Part shown: positions 1 through 12,900 of the stretch, in pieces
Layout of the letters: every line of letters starts with the position of its first letter
Position numbering within the stretch: position 1 is the first letter of the stretch
DNA from: Angiostrongylus vasorum
Lineage: Eukaryota > Nematoda > Chromadorea > Rhabditida > Metastrongylidae
Reading direction: 5' to 3'
Assembly (NCBI GenBank): GCA_018806985.1
Contig: JADANN010000392.1
Span: 310,001-374,000, forward strand
DNA length: 64,000 nt
The notes under the pieces: generated by a model
Seen by the model: the letters and a program-made list of their open reading frames with translations, nothing else
Database searches by the model: none
Told to the model about the DNA's origin: nothing
Translations under genes and position numbers: made by a program

Positions 1-1566
1 GGTGGCAGTTCAATCACTGATACCGATTTCTTTATACCAACTCGTTCCAAGCATCGTCTTGTAGCTGCGCTTACTGCGTTGAAAATGGAAAGAATACTAA
101 ACAGGACCTGTCTTTCGTTAGGCTTATCTCTTGGAGGAATGATTTTTCCTCCAAACCTTTCACACGATGTTACCACTTCTGGGCCGTTGAAGACGACCAT
201 TTGCCATGCCAGTTCTAGTTATTTGTCCTTCTGCTTTCCGCTTCTATTAAGGTATTATAAAAGCTTTCTTTATGAGCAGACACGAGGTTGTCACTAGAAC
301 ACTTATTTTGAACTCGAAAACGTTTCAGCTGATTCCGCACTTCGAAGCCTGAAAAAGTCCAAATTCAAGGTCGATTTACTCAGCCAAATACTTCCATAGA
401 ATTGATAGGAAGTCGGTCATAGGAATTATTGAGAAGACATCTGGTTGAGTAGATTGCATATTAATGTGAGCCTTCTTTGGCTCTGAAGAAGGCGAAATTC
501 GCTGAAAAGTTAGCCATTGTGAAGTAAATCTTCGTTTAACAACATTGTATCTGCTTGGCGAGAATGCATGAACTCATAGCTAGCACAGATAATATCAAAT
601 GAGTGAACGAGATCAGACATCAGAAAACCATCATCTTCGACACCAAGAGATATAAAAAGGGCGAAGCATGAAATAGGCAGTTATGTGATGATACGAATTA
701 ATGATATACGATAAAAAGCTACAGTGGAGCCAATAGGACGCGAAAAGGAAGGTTTTTGCCAGACTGACCTCGGGACTGCAGGGAACCGCAGTGGTTAAGT
801 CAGCAAATGTAAATAATGCCGATGCCTTCGAAACTAGTAAAGGTGGGCTATCAAATACTAAGTAATAGGACGCAAGCACCTTATACGGTAGCCAGTTATT
901 GTATACAAGGGCAAGGATTTTTGCGGGAACCAAACAAATGAGAAATGTGGAAGGGTCCATACGACGTGTGGAAAAGTATGATCTACGTGGCAGTTGGAAA
1001 CGCTAATCTCTTGACAGTGATTTGTTTCGCGTTTCAGAAAGTCTTTATGGCTTGGTGTAACTTGCATTTCACCCCACATCCTTTGAATAAACCTTAGTCA
1101 TCTAAGTCTATTTTTTAAGCTTAAATCAACAACTTGAAGCAGTGGTTTCACAGTTGAGCAAATGTGATCTGTGTCAACCTCACGATTTAGCTATATGCTT
1201 CACACACGGTGACCTTTGTTACTTGTATCACCCGTTCTTACACTGACAGTTGTGAAAAATGGCCAACTGCAACTATTGTTTCGTCTCTGCTATTTCTCAC
1301 AGTTGTTCAATAGTTGTTAAAGCCACATAGAGAGACGATGAGTATCAAATCCTCTTCTAGTTCTCCGTAAAGATAACCAAACCGACTGCTCTGATCTTAT
1401 GTGCTTAGTATCCCGTCTAACGGATTTTCTCCAGTGGTCCTCATTATATCATTACGAGTGCAGTCCATCTGATTTTCGACAACTTGATGCAAACTGCAGC
1501 CTCCTTGATCTGCGATCGTCGACCTAGAACGGAACATTGGATTCGCTCTCACTAATGTTACACGGG
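1..1566. other. Left flank, no supported gene
   Basis: AT-rich sequence with short open frames only. Apart from a family B scrap at 752-815, no domain, splice-consistent exon series or RNA gene was recognised. Confidence 0.5.
752..815 (+). repeat. Family B fragment
   Basis: Short segment (GCCAGACTGACCTCGGGACT, GGGAACCGCAGTGGTTAA) matching the 3' third of family B. The flanks are unrelated. Confidence 0.5.
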
Positions 1567-1841
1567 GGCGCGTGTGGCGCAGTGCTTGGAGGCGCCACTG
1601 CGACACACACGTGGAATTGATCCCCGCGCCCTTGGCCCACCAAGCCCTCCATCCCTCCGGGATAGGCAAATTGGTACCCGACTTGTCTGGTGGGATAGCA
1701 GCACTGGCTCGATACATCGGTAGGCCACCGCTAGTCATTGTAAAGGCCAGATATGCATTCAAGCACCTCCAACGATACTTAATGAAGTCGAATGCATGGC
1801 GCATTCCTCGGGGGATTGATCAACGCCGAGCTTTATCTTTC
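1567..1841 (+). repeat. Family A SINE (tRNA-derived), full-length copy
   Basis: Begins GCGCGTGTGGCGCAGTG, with an A-box-like TGGCGCAGTG, and has a B-box-like GGAATTGATCC about 40 bases later. It then runs through the shared body (the ACTTGTCTGG and GGCCAGATATGCATTCAA blocks) to a CTTTATC tail. The same unit recurs about ten times here in both orientations. The open frames over it (1397-1804 and 1572-1901) come from the repeat and are not genes. Confidence 0.85.
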
Positions 1842-2280
1842 AATGTGATACGAGATACCCTACGTGGACGGCCAATGGGACATCAGAAGAGAAGTCGTTA
1901 GTCGTACTTATTAAGATCGCCTTCTTAATCCTCAACCGCAAACCGATCCCTCCCCGTATGATGTTGAAATCGGTTTGTATCTATCTCACATGGATAATAA
2001 TTGATGCTATAAGGACGACGTCATCATCAAAGTGAAAGTGCTGCAGTTGTTAGCCATCGATTTCCACTCTTATATTTTCGCATTCCCATTTTTCCAAGAT
2101 GCTCACTAGAGAGACATACACTACTTATCGGAGACGACTCCGGATCATCTCGGACATCATGCTTTCCGGTGAGCTTTTTGCATGTTTTTCACCGACTAGA
2201 TGGACATTATGTTCACAAACAACGTCTAGACAATTACAATTGCGAACGAAGATGCTACAAGGTAAATACGGCGAACCAGA

Positions 2281-2304
2281 GACAGAGAGAGAGAGAGAGA
2301 GAGG
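2281..2304. repeat. (GA)n microsatellite
   Basis: About 12 GA units in the gene-poor left flank. Confidence 0.9.
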
Positions 2305-2489
2305 GACATATTTTACGAATCTACCGCCGTCTCAACGAAAGTACATTTTCTACTAGTATAGCCGTAAAGTAGGTAGCATTCCCAGATTTGCATCCATGAA
2401 AAAAAATTGGGCGAGGGAGGAAGCTGACAGCAAATGTAGCCCCTGTGTAGTGTTTCAGTAGGTTAAATACGACCGCTGTTTAATAAAAA

Positions 2490-2761
2490 AAGGGATAAAG
2501 CTCTCGGCGTTGATCAATCCCCTGAGCGATGCGCCCTACATTCTACTTCATTAAGCATCGTTTGGCGGTGATTGGATGCATATCTGGCCTTTACAATGAT
2601 TCACGGTGGCCTACCGATGCCAGTGCTCCTATCCTCCTAGACAAGTCTGGTACCAATTTGCCGACCCCAGAGGGATGGAAGGCTTGGTAGGCCATGGGCG
2701 CGGGGATCGATTCTACGTGCGTGTTGCAGGGCGCCTCCGACCACTGGGCCCCACGCGCCCT
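2490..2761 (-). repeat. Family A SINE, full-length copy
   Basis: Reverse orientation: GATAAAGCTCTCGGCG tail at 2496, body through ACAAGTCTGG at 2640-2649, and the tRNA-like head (CCACGCGCCC) at 2751-2760. It lies in the gene-poor region left of svh-2. Confidence 0.85.
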
Positions 2762-3508
2762 ATCACCGTTGTTAGTGAGAAGAAACCTCGACGACGATCA
2801 CAAGAAATCATATTCACGGGAAAAAGTTGCGCATTTGGCTTCAACTCGATGAACTGTGAATATTGAAACTGTAACGCATTGGAAATGAAAGAGGATAGAG
2901 AAGGGGATGGTGAGAAAGAGCGGTGTTGTGAAACGTTTCTGAAAAATATAAGAACACCACACGTCCAATCCCAAATTTCTTATCAAAAACACGCCACCAC
3001 CTCGCCACCACCTCTCCACCTCCATAGGTAAACATGATGGCCTGATAAATCGTTGGTGAAAAAAGTTTCAGCAGCTCGATTACGGCTTTGCAAGTCTTTC
3101 GAATGGACACTTACATCTGTTGTTTTTTTGTGAAATACTAATCTAAGGACTCAGAACGAAATGCTTTGCAACTAATTTGTGTTGAACGATTTAAATGTGA
3201 GAATGAAACAAGCGAGTGAGAAAAAATATCACGTGAAGATACCGAAATTCAAAAAATCTCTTCCTTGTTTAAGAAAGACAAGTTATCTGCGTTTGATATG
3301 TACCAAATTTTGAAGTGGTCTATGCTGTTTCAGGAGCAAGATGCGATGGATTGTAGGCGATGCATGCTCTGTCGCAAGATAGAGAAGACATATAATTATG
3401 ACACAAAAAAAGACGTAGGGGGGTATACATCGTCACAGCCCTCCTCTGAATCCTCACATAGAGATCAGAAAGCCATTGAGGACACTACGATGAACACTGC
3501 GTTTATTC

Positions 3509-3900
3509 ATGCGGGTTCTTCGTTTCGCCTGTCTCTCAGCTAGTTCTATCGATCTTTTTGCCATCAGCAATCACCCGTGAACGAGATTGATCTGGGGAGC
3601 CCAAATCGGCATTGAACTCAGTTAAGCTGAGGCTATAGTTGTAATTACAATTTTAATCTTTAATGGGTGATTGCTGATGGCAAAAAGATCGATGGAACTA
3701 GCTGAGAGACAGGCGAAATGAAGGACCCGCATGGTGTGGTGGTGAACGCGTTACTCCCCGGAAAGGACAATAGCGCGTTCGTTCCCCACCATAGGCACCT
3801 GCGGTCCAGAGTTTTGCAAATATCTCAGCTTCGCTGAAGTTATATTTCGCAATATATTCTGCCATCAAAAAGAGTAGGCAGTAGGTAAAAAGGTTAAAAC
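3509..3900. mobile_element. Family C foldback element, 11-bp target duplication
   Basis: The two arms (about 3519-3578 and 3661-3722) are inverted copies sharing CGCCTGTCTCTCAGCTAGTT and ATCTTTTTGCCATCAGCAAT. The element ends with GTTAAAAC and is flanked by TGCGTTTATTC at 3498-3508 and 3901-3911. The left end lacks part of the outer arm. No transposase is encoded. Confidence 0.8.
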
Positions 3901-4584
3901 TGCGTTTATTCCCAAAGCAAATGTTGCGTAGATATGCTGAGGATGCTCTAACTATCTCAACAAGGGACCTCATTTACTTCTCTGACACGGTGAAAACGGC
4001 TATAAAGCACATACTGGAGAGATAGGATACGATCATCAGACAAAACGACGCATCCATAGTTGACGAAACGTAGTTGAGAAGACTTGCATCAACACAATAG
4101 ATGTCTTGCCACTCTTTACTGCCATCCATAGCCTAATTCATGTATGGTAGTGTCAGCGAACTTCCTTCCACGAGGAATGTTGTATCAAGCTGGAAGCGCA
4201 GTAGTAGGGAACAACAGATATATGTTTACCCATCTTATAGGTAGTTCTGTTAAGAACTCCTGCATCTATTGCCCAGCGTACTGTTAAGCTATAATTCATT
4301 GTCGTTGAGTTTTCTCATTAATTGCTGATATGATTTGCTCCGTATGTACATTTTCAGAATGTTTCCGACGTTTATGTTCATTAACAGCTTTCTAGAGTCA
4401 GGTTAATAGTTATGTATATGCTAATATCGAGCAGCTGGCTTACTGTGTGTTCACAAACTAATTTCCCAGTAATCGCTTCTCAAAAGTCATGTTTTCTGAG
4501 AGCATTCAATTTCCATCCATCTTCTGACTATACAGATGCTTGGAATCGAAAGGCAAGAACAGAAAGGAAAAGCATTCGGAGTTC

Positions 4585-4845
4585 ATCGATCCATGAGGGA
4601 TGCGTTATGCATTAGACTTCATAAAGGATCGTTCGGAGTGAATGTTATGTGGCCTGTACAATGACTAGCACTGGCCTACCGATGTATCAATTCTATGCAG
4701 CTACCCTCCTAGACAGGTCTGGCATCATTCCGCCGACACCGGAGGGATGGAATGCTTGGTGAGCTCAACAGATCGACAGAGCAGGATCGAACCAAAGAGG
4801 GCGATTAATTTGCAGGCACTCTTAACCACTGGGTGACGCGAGCCC
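4585..4845 (-). repeat. Family A SINE, diverged copy
   Basis: Recognisable by the block GGCCTACCGATGTATC (4673-4688), CCTCCTAGACAGGTCTGG and GGAGGGATGG, but with many substitutions and a damaged head. Probably an old insertion. Confidence 0.7.
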
Positions 4846-5647
4846 TCATGACATACAGATATGAGAAAAATATTTTTTGCCTTCTTTACCAAAGCTGGTA
4901 ACAAAAAGTTAGCACAGACAAGAACCATAAAATGGAATTTTATAGGTTGCTACACGTCCTCCAAAAGAACAATGATCTAGTGTCCACGCAGGCTAATTGA
5001 TGCTGCTTCTGTGAAGAGATGGTTATGCAAGCTGACATTTCTATTCGGAAGTACGGCTAGCAGGTAGTAAACTAACGTCAAGAATAATTGCCTCGTTGGA
5101 ACAAACCTATCCGCAAACTGGCAAATATCAATGTGTTCCATATGAGTTGACAAGTGTCTATGCAGATAACATGGCAACATCGTTCTCTTTGGACCTCAAG
5201 GAAGAAGCATTGCCCAACTATATAATAAAACAATGGAAAGTTGTGATGAGCACTGACGAATTCACACCAGAAATCGCCATTTAAGAAAGTGTTTAGGAAA
5301 GCAGACGGTGGTGGAACTTTCTAAGAGTTAAAGTACTTTGACTCCGAGTGCATTTAGCACACATTTAGCTAAGATTAATAAGCTCAAACAATAAGTTATT
5401 GAAGCCATTAAGACTCCGTAGCAAAAAAGTCTCTAAAGATGTACATATATGTCGAACTTGGACTATTTAATGCTGATTCTTAATGTCGTAAACAAACTTG
5501 AATATTATTCTATCTGAGGGATAAGTGTTAGACGTAAGGGCTATACATTAGACATAACGCAGTGCAGCTTCCAAAATTTTCGATCTCAGCATCACTTCTA
5601 CGAGCTCAAGAATTTATTTCACAGCATAAACAGTATTTGAGAATGAA

Positions 5648-5923
5648 GGATAAAGGATAAAGCTCTAGGCGTTAGTCTATCCCCTGAGGGATGCGCTAGA
5701 CATTCCACTTCATTAAGCATCATTGGAGGTGGATGAATGCATATCTGGCCTTTACAATGACTTGGGGTGGCCTACCAATGTATCGAGCCAGTGCTGCTAT
5801 CCTCCCAGACAAGTCTGATACCAATTTGCCCACCCTGTAGGGATGGAGAGCTTGGTGAGTCATGGGCGCGGGGATTACGTGTATGTCGTAGTGGCGCCTC
5901 CGACCACTGCGCCACACGCGTCC
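5648..5923 (-). repeat. Family A SINE, full-length copy
   Basis: Tail at 5650 (GGATAAAGCTCTAGGCG), body with CCTCCCAGACAAGTCTG, and head near 5900-5922 (CCACTGCGCCACACGCG). Same unit as the other family A copies. Confidence 0.85.
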
Positions 5924-6759
5924 TTAGTACTTGAAATTTGGATTCCAAAACCACTAAATGCTAATTTTATGGAGTTCCACTGTCTCACTACAAGTGCAGA
6001 TCCCTCAAAAACAACGTCGAACCACGAAAGGGCTATACACAATGTGGTCACTGCCAGACCAAAACCGATGTTTTCAAGGCTTACTGTAAACAATTTTTTT
6101 GTGGTCTACAGACACTATGCAAACGAACCGCTATCGACGCCTAATTTTGGTACAGTAGGGAGTTTCTATCCGTACTTGTGTAGTACCTTTCACAAGTATA
6201 TGTGGACTTGACAGCTTCTGTATGCACACTGCTCTTTCTCAGTACTACCTGGTTATATACGTATGCGTGGCAGCAACCGTGTTTACGATTGTGTACTCTC
6301 ATACTATGAAGAACATCAGGATGAAACTTGGCAAAGAAGAAGTAGGTTTCATCGCGTGTCTAACATAGAACAAAGTGCAAAAATCCTTTCTGCATATAAA
6401 GTGTTTCTACCTAGGGTCTGGCGATTCTAAGCGATTTTGATCTCATTGCCATTGGATTCCGGGATACTATCGCTGTTTATAATGAACGTTTCATAACCGA
6501 CCAGCACAGTGGAACAGGTGTTTGTCGTTTTTAAAGAGTCGAAGTTGTTGTTTTTTTGAATACCTGGATGTTTTTGTGGAGGTCCTGTTGTGTCGATACC
6601 CCTACTGAAGCCAGTATCTGACAGAGGATTCATTGAGTTCAAATTCATAAGCAAATCACAGCTGTTCTATTGTGATTCTTCACAGTGCAGGTTCGTGTAG
6701 CTCAGATGGTTTTGTTTTCGATCACCTTGGTCTTGTTTTTTTTTCTTGGCATGGTTCAG

Positions 6760-6964
6760 ATCTTCTACTACTTGTTTCCAGCTTGTGCACAATGTTAGCT
6801 GAGGGCTCGTCTTGTGCTGCACTTTCCATTTCCTGGAATGGAGTGGAAGCTTCATCGATGACAAGTGTATCTGTGGCTCAATCATCAGAAAAACTCTTTG
6901 TTCGTGTGGCAGAACCACGTAGAGCTGCAGTACTGTCATATTCGCTCAAACGTGCACAGTTAGT
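6760..6964 (+). CDS. svh-2: svh-2 exon: leader-like segment and start of sema domain
   Basis: The first exon I can tie to the gene. It opens after a pyrimidine-rich tract and TTCAG with a leucine-rich stretch (LLLLVSSLCTMLAEG) that looks like the core and cleavage region of a signal peptide. An upstream exon must therefore supply the initiator Met. An alternative acceptor at 6782 (TTTCCAG) would drop the hydrophobic part. The exon ends at 6964 before GTAAGT in phase 2, and the next exon at 7336 completes the Val codon. The later residues (LFVRVAEPRRAAVLSYSL) fit the first blade of a sema propeller, but this first exon is the least certain of the gene. Confidence 0.6.
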
Positions 6965-9900
6965 GTAAGTCATTTATTTGGTGCTTACTATGATTTTTTC
7001 GCAGCAGGGTATGATGTGAAATACAACCACAACGACGCTGAGATATTTGCAAAACTTGGACTCCAGGACAGATCGAACCACGATTACTTTTTCCGGGGGC
7101 TCGCGTATTACACACCGCCACTGAGGCATGCAGTGTGTTATACGCAAGCCCCCCAAAAAAGTAATCGTGGTTTGATTTGGCCTGAGGTCCAAGTTTTGCG
7201 AATATCTCAACGTCGTTGTGTTTACACAATCAGTGTTTGCCTTAACCGTTCTGTTCGCATACTATTTATTCAGAGTTAGCTTATTCCATTTGTGATTTGT
7301 TCAACGATGACCAGCTATTGTAGCTTCCATTTCAGGAAAATGATGCCTGATCAAGTTGCTATTGATCCACCGTATATCAGCGATTTCTCAACTGTTGAAG
7401 GATTTTTGAGAGGCAAACACACATACTTTGTTGGTTCTGCTTTCCAACCGTATGAGCCTTTCATCAATGCGAATCTTGAAAATGAGAATCGAACGGTGGC
7501 AAAGATAACGAGGTGATTCTCTCCATTACAACTTGATCGTTTTGTGAACGTTGGATTTGTGAAGAGCGAAATGGTCTTTCCAAAATTGTTGAGTTATTCG
7601 ACTCATCAAGTTTCAGTTTTCCTGTGTTGTGTTTATCACTTTTATTTCACAGACCCCGCCAACGGTTTACCGCCTCATCGTGACTGGGAGGTGTTCCTGG
7701 GTGTCGGGCTGCTGTGTACTGCGGGGAGATTCATTCCCCAGCAGGATCTCCCATGTTGAGAGAGTCCCGGCGTTTTCATCAGGGAACCCAGCTAAGAGTA
7801 AACCAATAGCGGGATGCACTACCGTCCTGGTAACAAGCTATTTGCATAGTGGGAAATCTCCCTCCGATCCGCAACGATGGCGAATGGCTTTGGTGATGAT
7901 GACATGGAGTAGACATTGGTCAGACTGACGTTAGGATTTCATGGAACCACAATGGCTAAACCAGCAAAACTCCGAAAAACATGAAAGTGATGGTGGGGCC
8001 CGCACTACCAGTGAGGATGGGCCATCCAAGTATCCAAACAGAACAAATAACTTCATGTTTTACATGGTTATTCTCCAAGTCGCGGAATGATGCTACTTTT
8101 TTACGCTTTAAACGTATCTAACAAGAATGACGTTATTGAAAAAGCGAAGTCTTCTCAAAGAGGAGGCAGTTGTCGAGATGCAGGAAGTTGAAATTTGATA
8201 GAAAAGTCGTCATTTATTATTTCTGACGTTTTTTTTGCACTGTGACCATTCTTGCTAACTGGCGTATGGTTTTTGTGGGTAATATGTGTTTAAAATGCTA
8301 AATATGTTCGTTTCTATTTCATAGATGTTTCTTCTACTTCCATGGTATTATATACTTCTCCAGTAGATTGAAACATCGTTTTTGTTTTCTCTTTTCAAAA
8401 AGGAAAATGCATCATTGATTCTTGGTTTACCGAGTTACCTTGGTAGTTTTCCTGTGGATCAACCACAATGACAACGATTTCTAATCCTATTTCAGCTTGT
8501 TAATTCTGGTTGAAAATTTTGTACTGTTTAGCATTCATTTCACAACTACTCAGTTGTAAACTCTACATTAACGTGAAAACGAATATCCTCAGATCTTGTT
8601 TACTACTCTGTAGAGTGATCAAACTCGACTGCATCGAAATTGTCAGTTTTTCCATATTACAGACAGTATTGGAAGTTGTAAATATTGTAAATGAAAATAG
8701 AACACTCTGGCCGGTTGAGCAGACCCGAATTCACCACCTGTACTAATATGTGGGTAGGACTTAGTGTCTGTACGTCTGACTGACCTTCATTCGTTTTGGC
8801 ATTTTTATTAACTTACGTGAAACAATATAGATTTTTTCGTCAGTCTCCTTTCTTTTAGGGTTTTTTGCTTTTAGGATTTGCAATTTTGACACAACTCCTG
8901 AATTGGAATCGCGAATGGACGTTGCTATTGAATGTGGGCTGGATGGTACGTGCAAAATAGATGTAATTTGCTTAGTTGCGAATACTGTAGTACTGAAGTT
9001 CAACTAGCATCATTTCCGATCTTTCAAGATGTTAACCAGCGAATTGAAGTATCTTCTTACGATCCAAACCGAGATCAGATAACAGTTGTCGTTGCTAGTA
9101 CCACTTCATCTGTGAGTCTTGCTCTTTTGTCTTTTTCACATAAGTTGTAATACAAGCATATGATCTCGTTTCGGCAGTGTGATGTGTTTACTTCTTAAGC
9201 CTTTGAAGCGAGCCGTTTGTGTTTTCTCTATGGCTGAAGTTGAGGAGCGATTTGAACGTGACTGGATGTTGTGCCAGAAGTCGACACTTCGCGAAGGAGC
9301 AGTGGTATGCGTTTTCGATTCTATCAGTTGTATACTCATTTCTGAGAGTGATTTCTCAGCAAACAGTTTTTCAGTTGGGCTCTCTCATAGGAAAGCACAG
9401 ACATACAGGTACAATTAGTCAACATGCATCATTTTTCATATCTTGTTCTATATTGTGCGTCTACATCTGAAATTGGTTTCGTGTCACTTTGAAACCTACT
9501 TCCGTTAAGTTGATGCATATTGATCAGTTGTGTCCGTTTAAGCAGAATTATGGTGTAGACTTGGCGAGATTTATAAAATGAATCCGTCGTTTTCTTCTTA
9601 AAGAAGTAGCGAACTCTTCGTGTCGACCTGGTCTTGCTCATAGCATGCAACAGTTTTGTGATTTGTTCGTGTCATTCGTCCGCGTTTTTCGAGATACGTG
9701 TTCAGTATGGAGTTGCTAGTGAGATGAAGATGGAGAGTCTCTGCATTCCCTCATCGATGAGGTCTTGCTACACCTATTTATGGAGAAAGGTTTTCAGATA
9801 ATGAGGTACCGTTGGAGCCTCTGTCTTTAAGATTCAACGCCACTAGAGTTTTTGAGTGGTCTCAGATCTGATAATTGTTCTGCTCATTTCTGGTTCACGT

Positions 9901-12900
9901 ATATTCCATGTCCAATTTTTTTTCTGTTTCTTTTAAAGCCATTCCGTTTTAGTTCATAAAGTGGAAGAAGTGAACGGTGTAGTTCTTTCCCGTTATCTAT
10001 AAAGCGGTGATCATGAAAGTTTGTTGTCATTTGATCCGTTGACGTTCTGTCATATCTATGACACATTCCCTAGTGAATCCGGTACTTCTAAAAATGGATA
10101 TTTTCCAAATAAGTAAAGGATTTGAAGTGCTTAGATGGCAAGAAATTTGTAGGAAAGACTGTATTGTGTCGTACAAGTGGTAAATTTAATTCTGGTAATT
10201 TTTTGTTCAAGATTAAAAATTCAAATTTACAGAACATCAAAAAGTAATATTTAGAGCAAGCGCTGCTACTGCAAATATTTGTGGTATATTCAAGGATATC
10301 GATGTGTGCTGCTCAGCGAAATTCTGCACGTTCAATCACTCTTAGGCCGATCCCATGTGCTAAAGCGCTTATAAAAACGATTTGTGGGCTGCAGAACATG
10401 AGAATTCCGTCCTCGTAGATTAAGAAAGCCTGTGTATTGTTAGCAAATCGCACTAGATTTTGACTATTCTTGCTCCAAGTAATGAGCTTCGTTATGAGCT
10501 AAGACATGTTTGCTTAAGCTTGAAGCGTTAGATTTTTTCGGTCACCTATGTAGTGAAGTCAGTGCGCATTGTTGTCGAATGTGTTGAACCCCACTGTTTA
10601 TTTTCTATTTCGACGGTAGGGAGTGTGTAGCGCAGTGGGCGGAGGCGCCTTGCAATATACATGGGGTTGATTTCTGCATCTTAGACTCACCAAACCCTTT
10701 GGAGTCGGAAATTGGTACCAGACTTGTCTGAGAGGATAGTAGCACTGGCTCGATACATCGGTAGGCCACTGCGGGCATTGTAAAGGCCAGGTATACATTC
10801 AATCACCTCTAAACGATGCTTTATGAAGTCGATTGCATCGCGCATCCCTCAGGGATTGATCTGCGTCGAGAGCTTTATCTTTTATTTCGACGGTATTTCT
10901 TACTCTTCAAAGAATTAACGGTCATTAAAACGCATGGTCAACAATATGAACATTCGAACGTTTTTACTAATTACCCCTGTTATGGTCACGCGAATGAGAA
11001 CAGTTATGTTGCGCGGTTATTTCTGTTGAAGTGACAGTCTGTGAAGTCTTTGTAAGTGATTATCATCCTTATGTAATTTAGCACTTTCTTGTAATATCTG
11101 TGCGCCAATAATATTGTAGAATTGTGAAGCGGCTACAAGTGAAGCGGAATTGGATGACCACTGCTACATTTTTACTAGAAGAACAGATGCTTTTCGAATG
11201 CAGATTTGTACTCGCTTTGGGCAGGTAAATTATTAAGGTTTTAAATACTTTTTAAATTAATATTTGTATGGAGCAAATAGAGTTTTCCCAAAACGTTCTC
11301 CGAATTATATTGGGTCGTCCTACCACAACTTCGCGATTTTCAAATGTAGTGTTTTATGTCTTTGTATTTATTACTGCAGTATAACGTATTAGTTTAGGAA
11401 GCCCACCATGTTTATGAAAACTGTAATCTACATCGATATGTTGAGAACTCCTATCGATATAGCTGGTTAGAGGATTTTCGACCTATCAAGGGAGCGATGA
11501 CAACAATGTAAGATTCTTCGAACAGTATTTTACGTCCTCGAGTTTTTATAGCATAATCATGTTCGCCTGTTAGTCATCTTTTTCTGGATTCCAAGTTGTA
11601 TACTGATAAGTCTTCACGTTGAATAATCTTACGTTGCTTTTTGTTTACCTGCACGTTTTTTTTTAGTAGCTTGACCGAAACATCGGGAAAAGATGGCTTT
11701 CAAGTATCCGCTTACAATGTTACGTTTTGAGTGCTGGTAATTGAATTAGTTGTGTTACACAGTAAAAAAATAGTAACACTGAAAGTAACAAACCACATAG
11801 GAAGTCTGCAGACCTTTTTTTTGCCATGTTGCCTGTGATTTGATATGTATGGACTGATATCGGTGCAATCGGTACTGCAACGCCTAAGAATTGTTTGACT
11901 TTCTTATAGTAAAGCAGAAAGACGTAAATCTACTGTTTCGCATCCATTTTCTGAGCGACATAAATTCAAAAAATGTGATCTAGTAGTAGAAATGTTTTAT
12001 ACTAGTGTGCTATTTTTAGTCAGTAGTCTTCATTGTCTTATTGCCTTGGAACTGCGCAAATTAGTTCTCTATTGGGGGCGAGAGGCGCGTCGGCTGTTGA
12101 TGCCGTCCCTATGAGCGCGTGGTCTTTGGTTTCACACGTGCTCCGCTCTATTAAGCCTCTGATCCCTCTGAGGTAGCAAATTGGCACTAGACTTGTCTGG
12201 GAAAACCTCGCTCCAATCCTCAAAGGACTGCGACTGCCTGTGGTGAAGCCTTGGAAAAGCTCTAGTTGAGCTATCTCAGGATTCCATAGAACGTCACATG
12301 GAACAGTGTTCAACGACATTCATGACGAGAGAGAAAGTCGTCAGTGACCACCCTACCGGACCCACATACCTTTATGAATAATGGCCACAAACCGTGTAAA
12401 GGAGGTATTAGAATCCGCCAATATGTGATATCAGTTTATGTAAATAAAATAAAATATCATGGCTAGTGGTTCACTAGATTCACATCATTTCTACATTCTC
12501 TACGTTTTAGTGTTGACACTGATTTGGATCAAATCGTTTCTCTTATACCTGATCAACGACACGGAGCATATTTTATTGCAGGTTATGCTAAGGGATCAAC
12601 CATTATATTAAGGGTAACGTTGAAGTGGTTTATTTAGTATTTCTTAGAATTTCTACTGTTCATTTGTTGTGCTGGTTTTTCAGATATTGTGGTCTACCGT
12701 TCAACAACGCTTAAATTCTTCGGTACTTTGGAGAAGAAGGACTTTTCCGGTTACGCGTTTCGCGATCGGTCTGAATAATGATGAAGAGGCTATCTTCATT
12801 CTTAATTCAAGTGTGGTATGTTTTTTTTTTGAGAACTGAACTATTGTTGAAAGTTTGTCAGAGAATATTTGTGATATAAGCAGGTATTCTTGGTTGTGAG

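Larger units (their letters stand above)
3912..6759. other. Region upstream of svh-2, first exon not located
   Basis: Contains two family A SINEs (4585-4845, 5648-5923). The svh-2 initiator exon should lie here or further left but could not be told apart from background. The reverse open frame at 6427-6654 and the forward one at 5096-5284 have no motif. Confidence 0.4.

Noticed and set aside
1397..1901. Overlapping open frames on both strands
   Set aside because: Both lie on a family A SINE.
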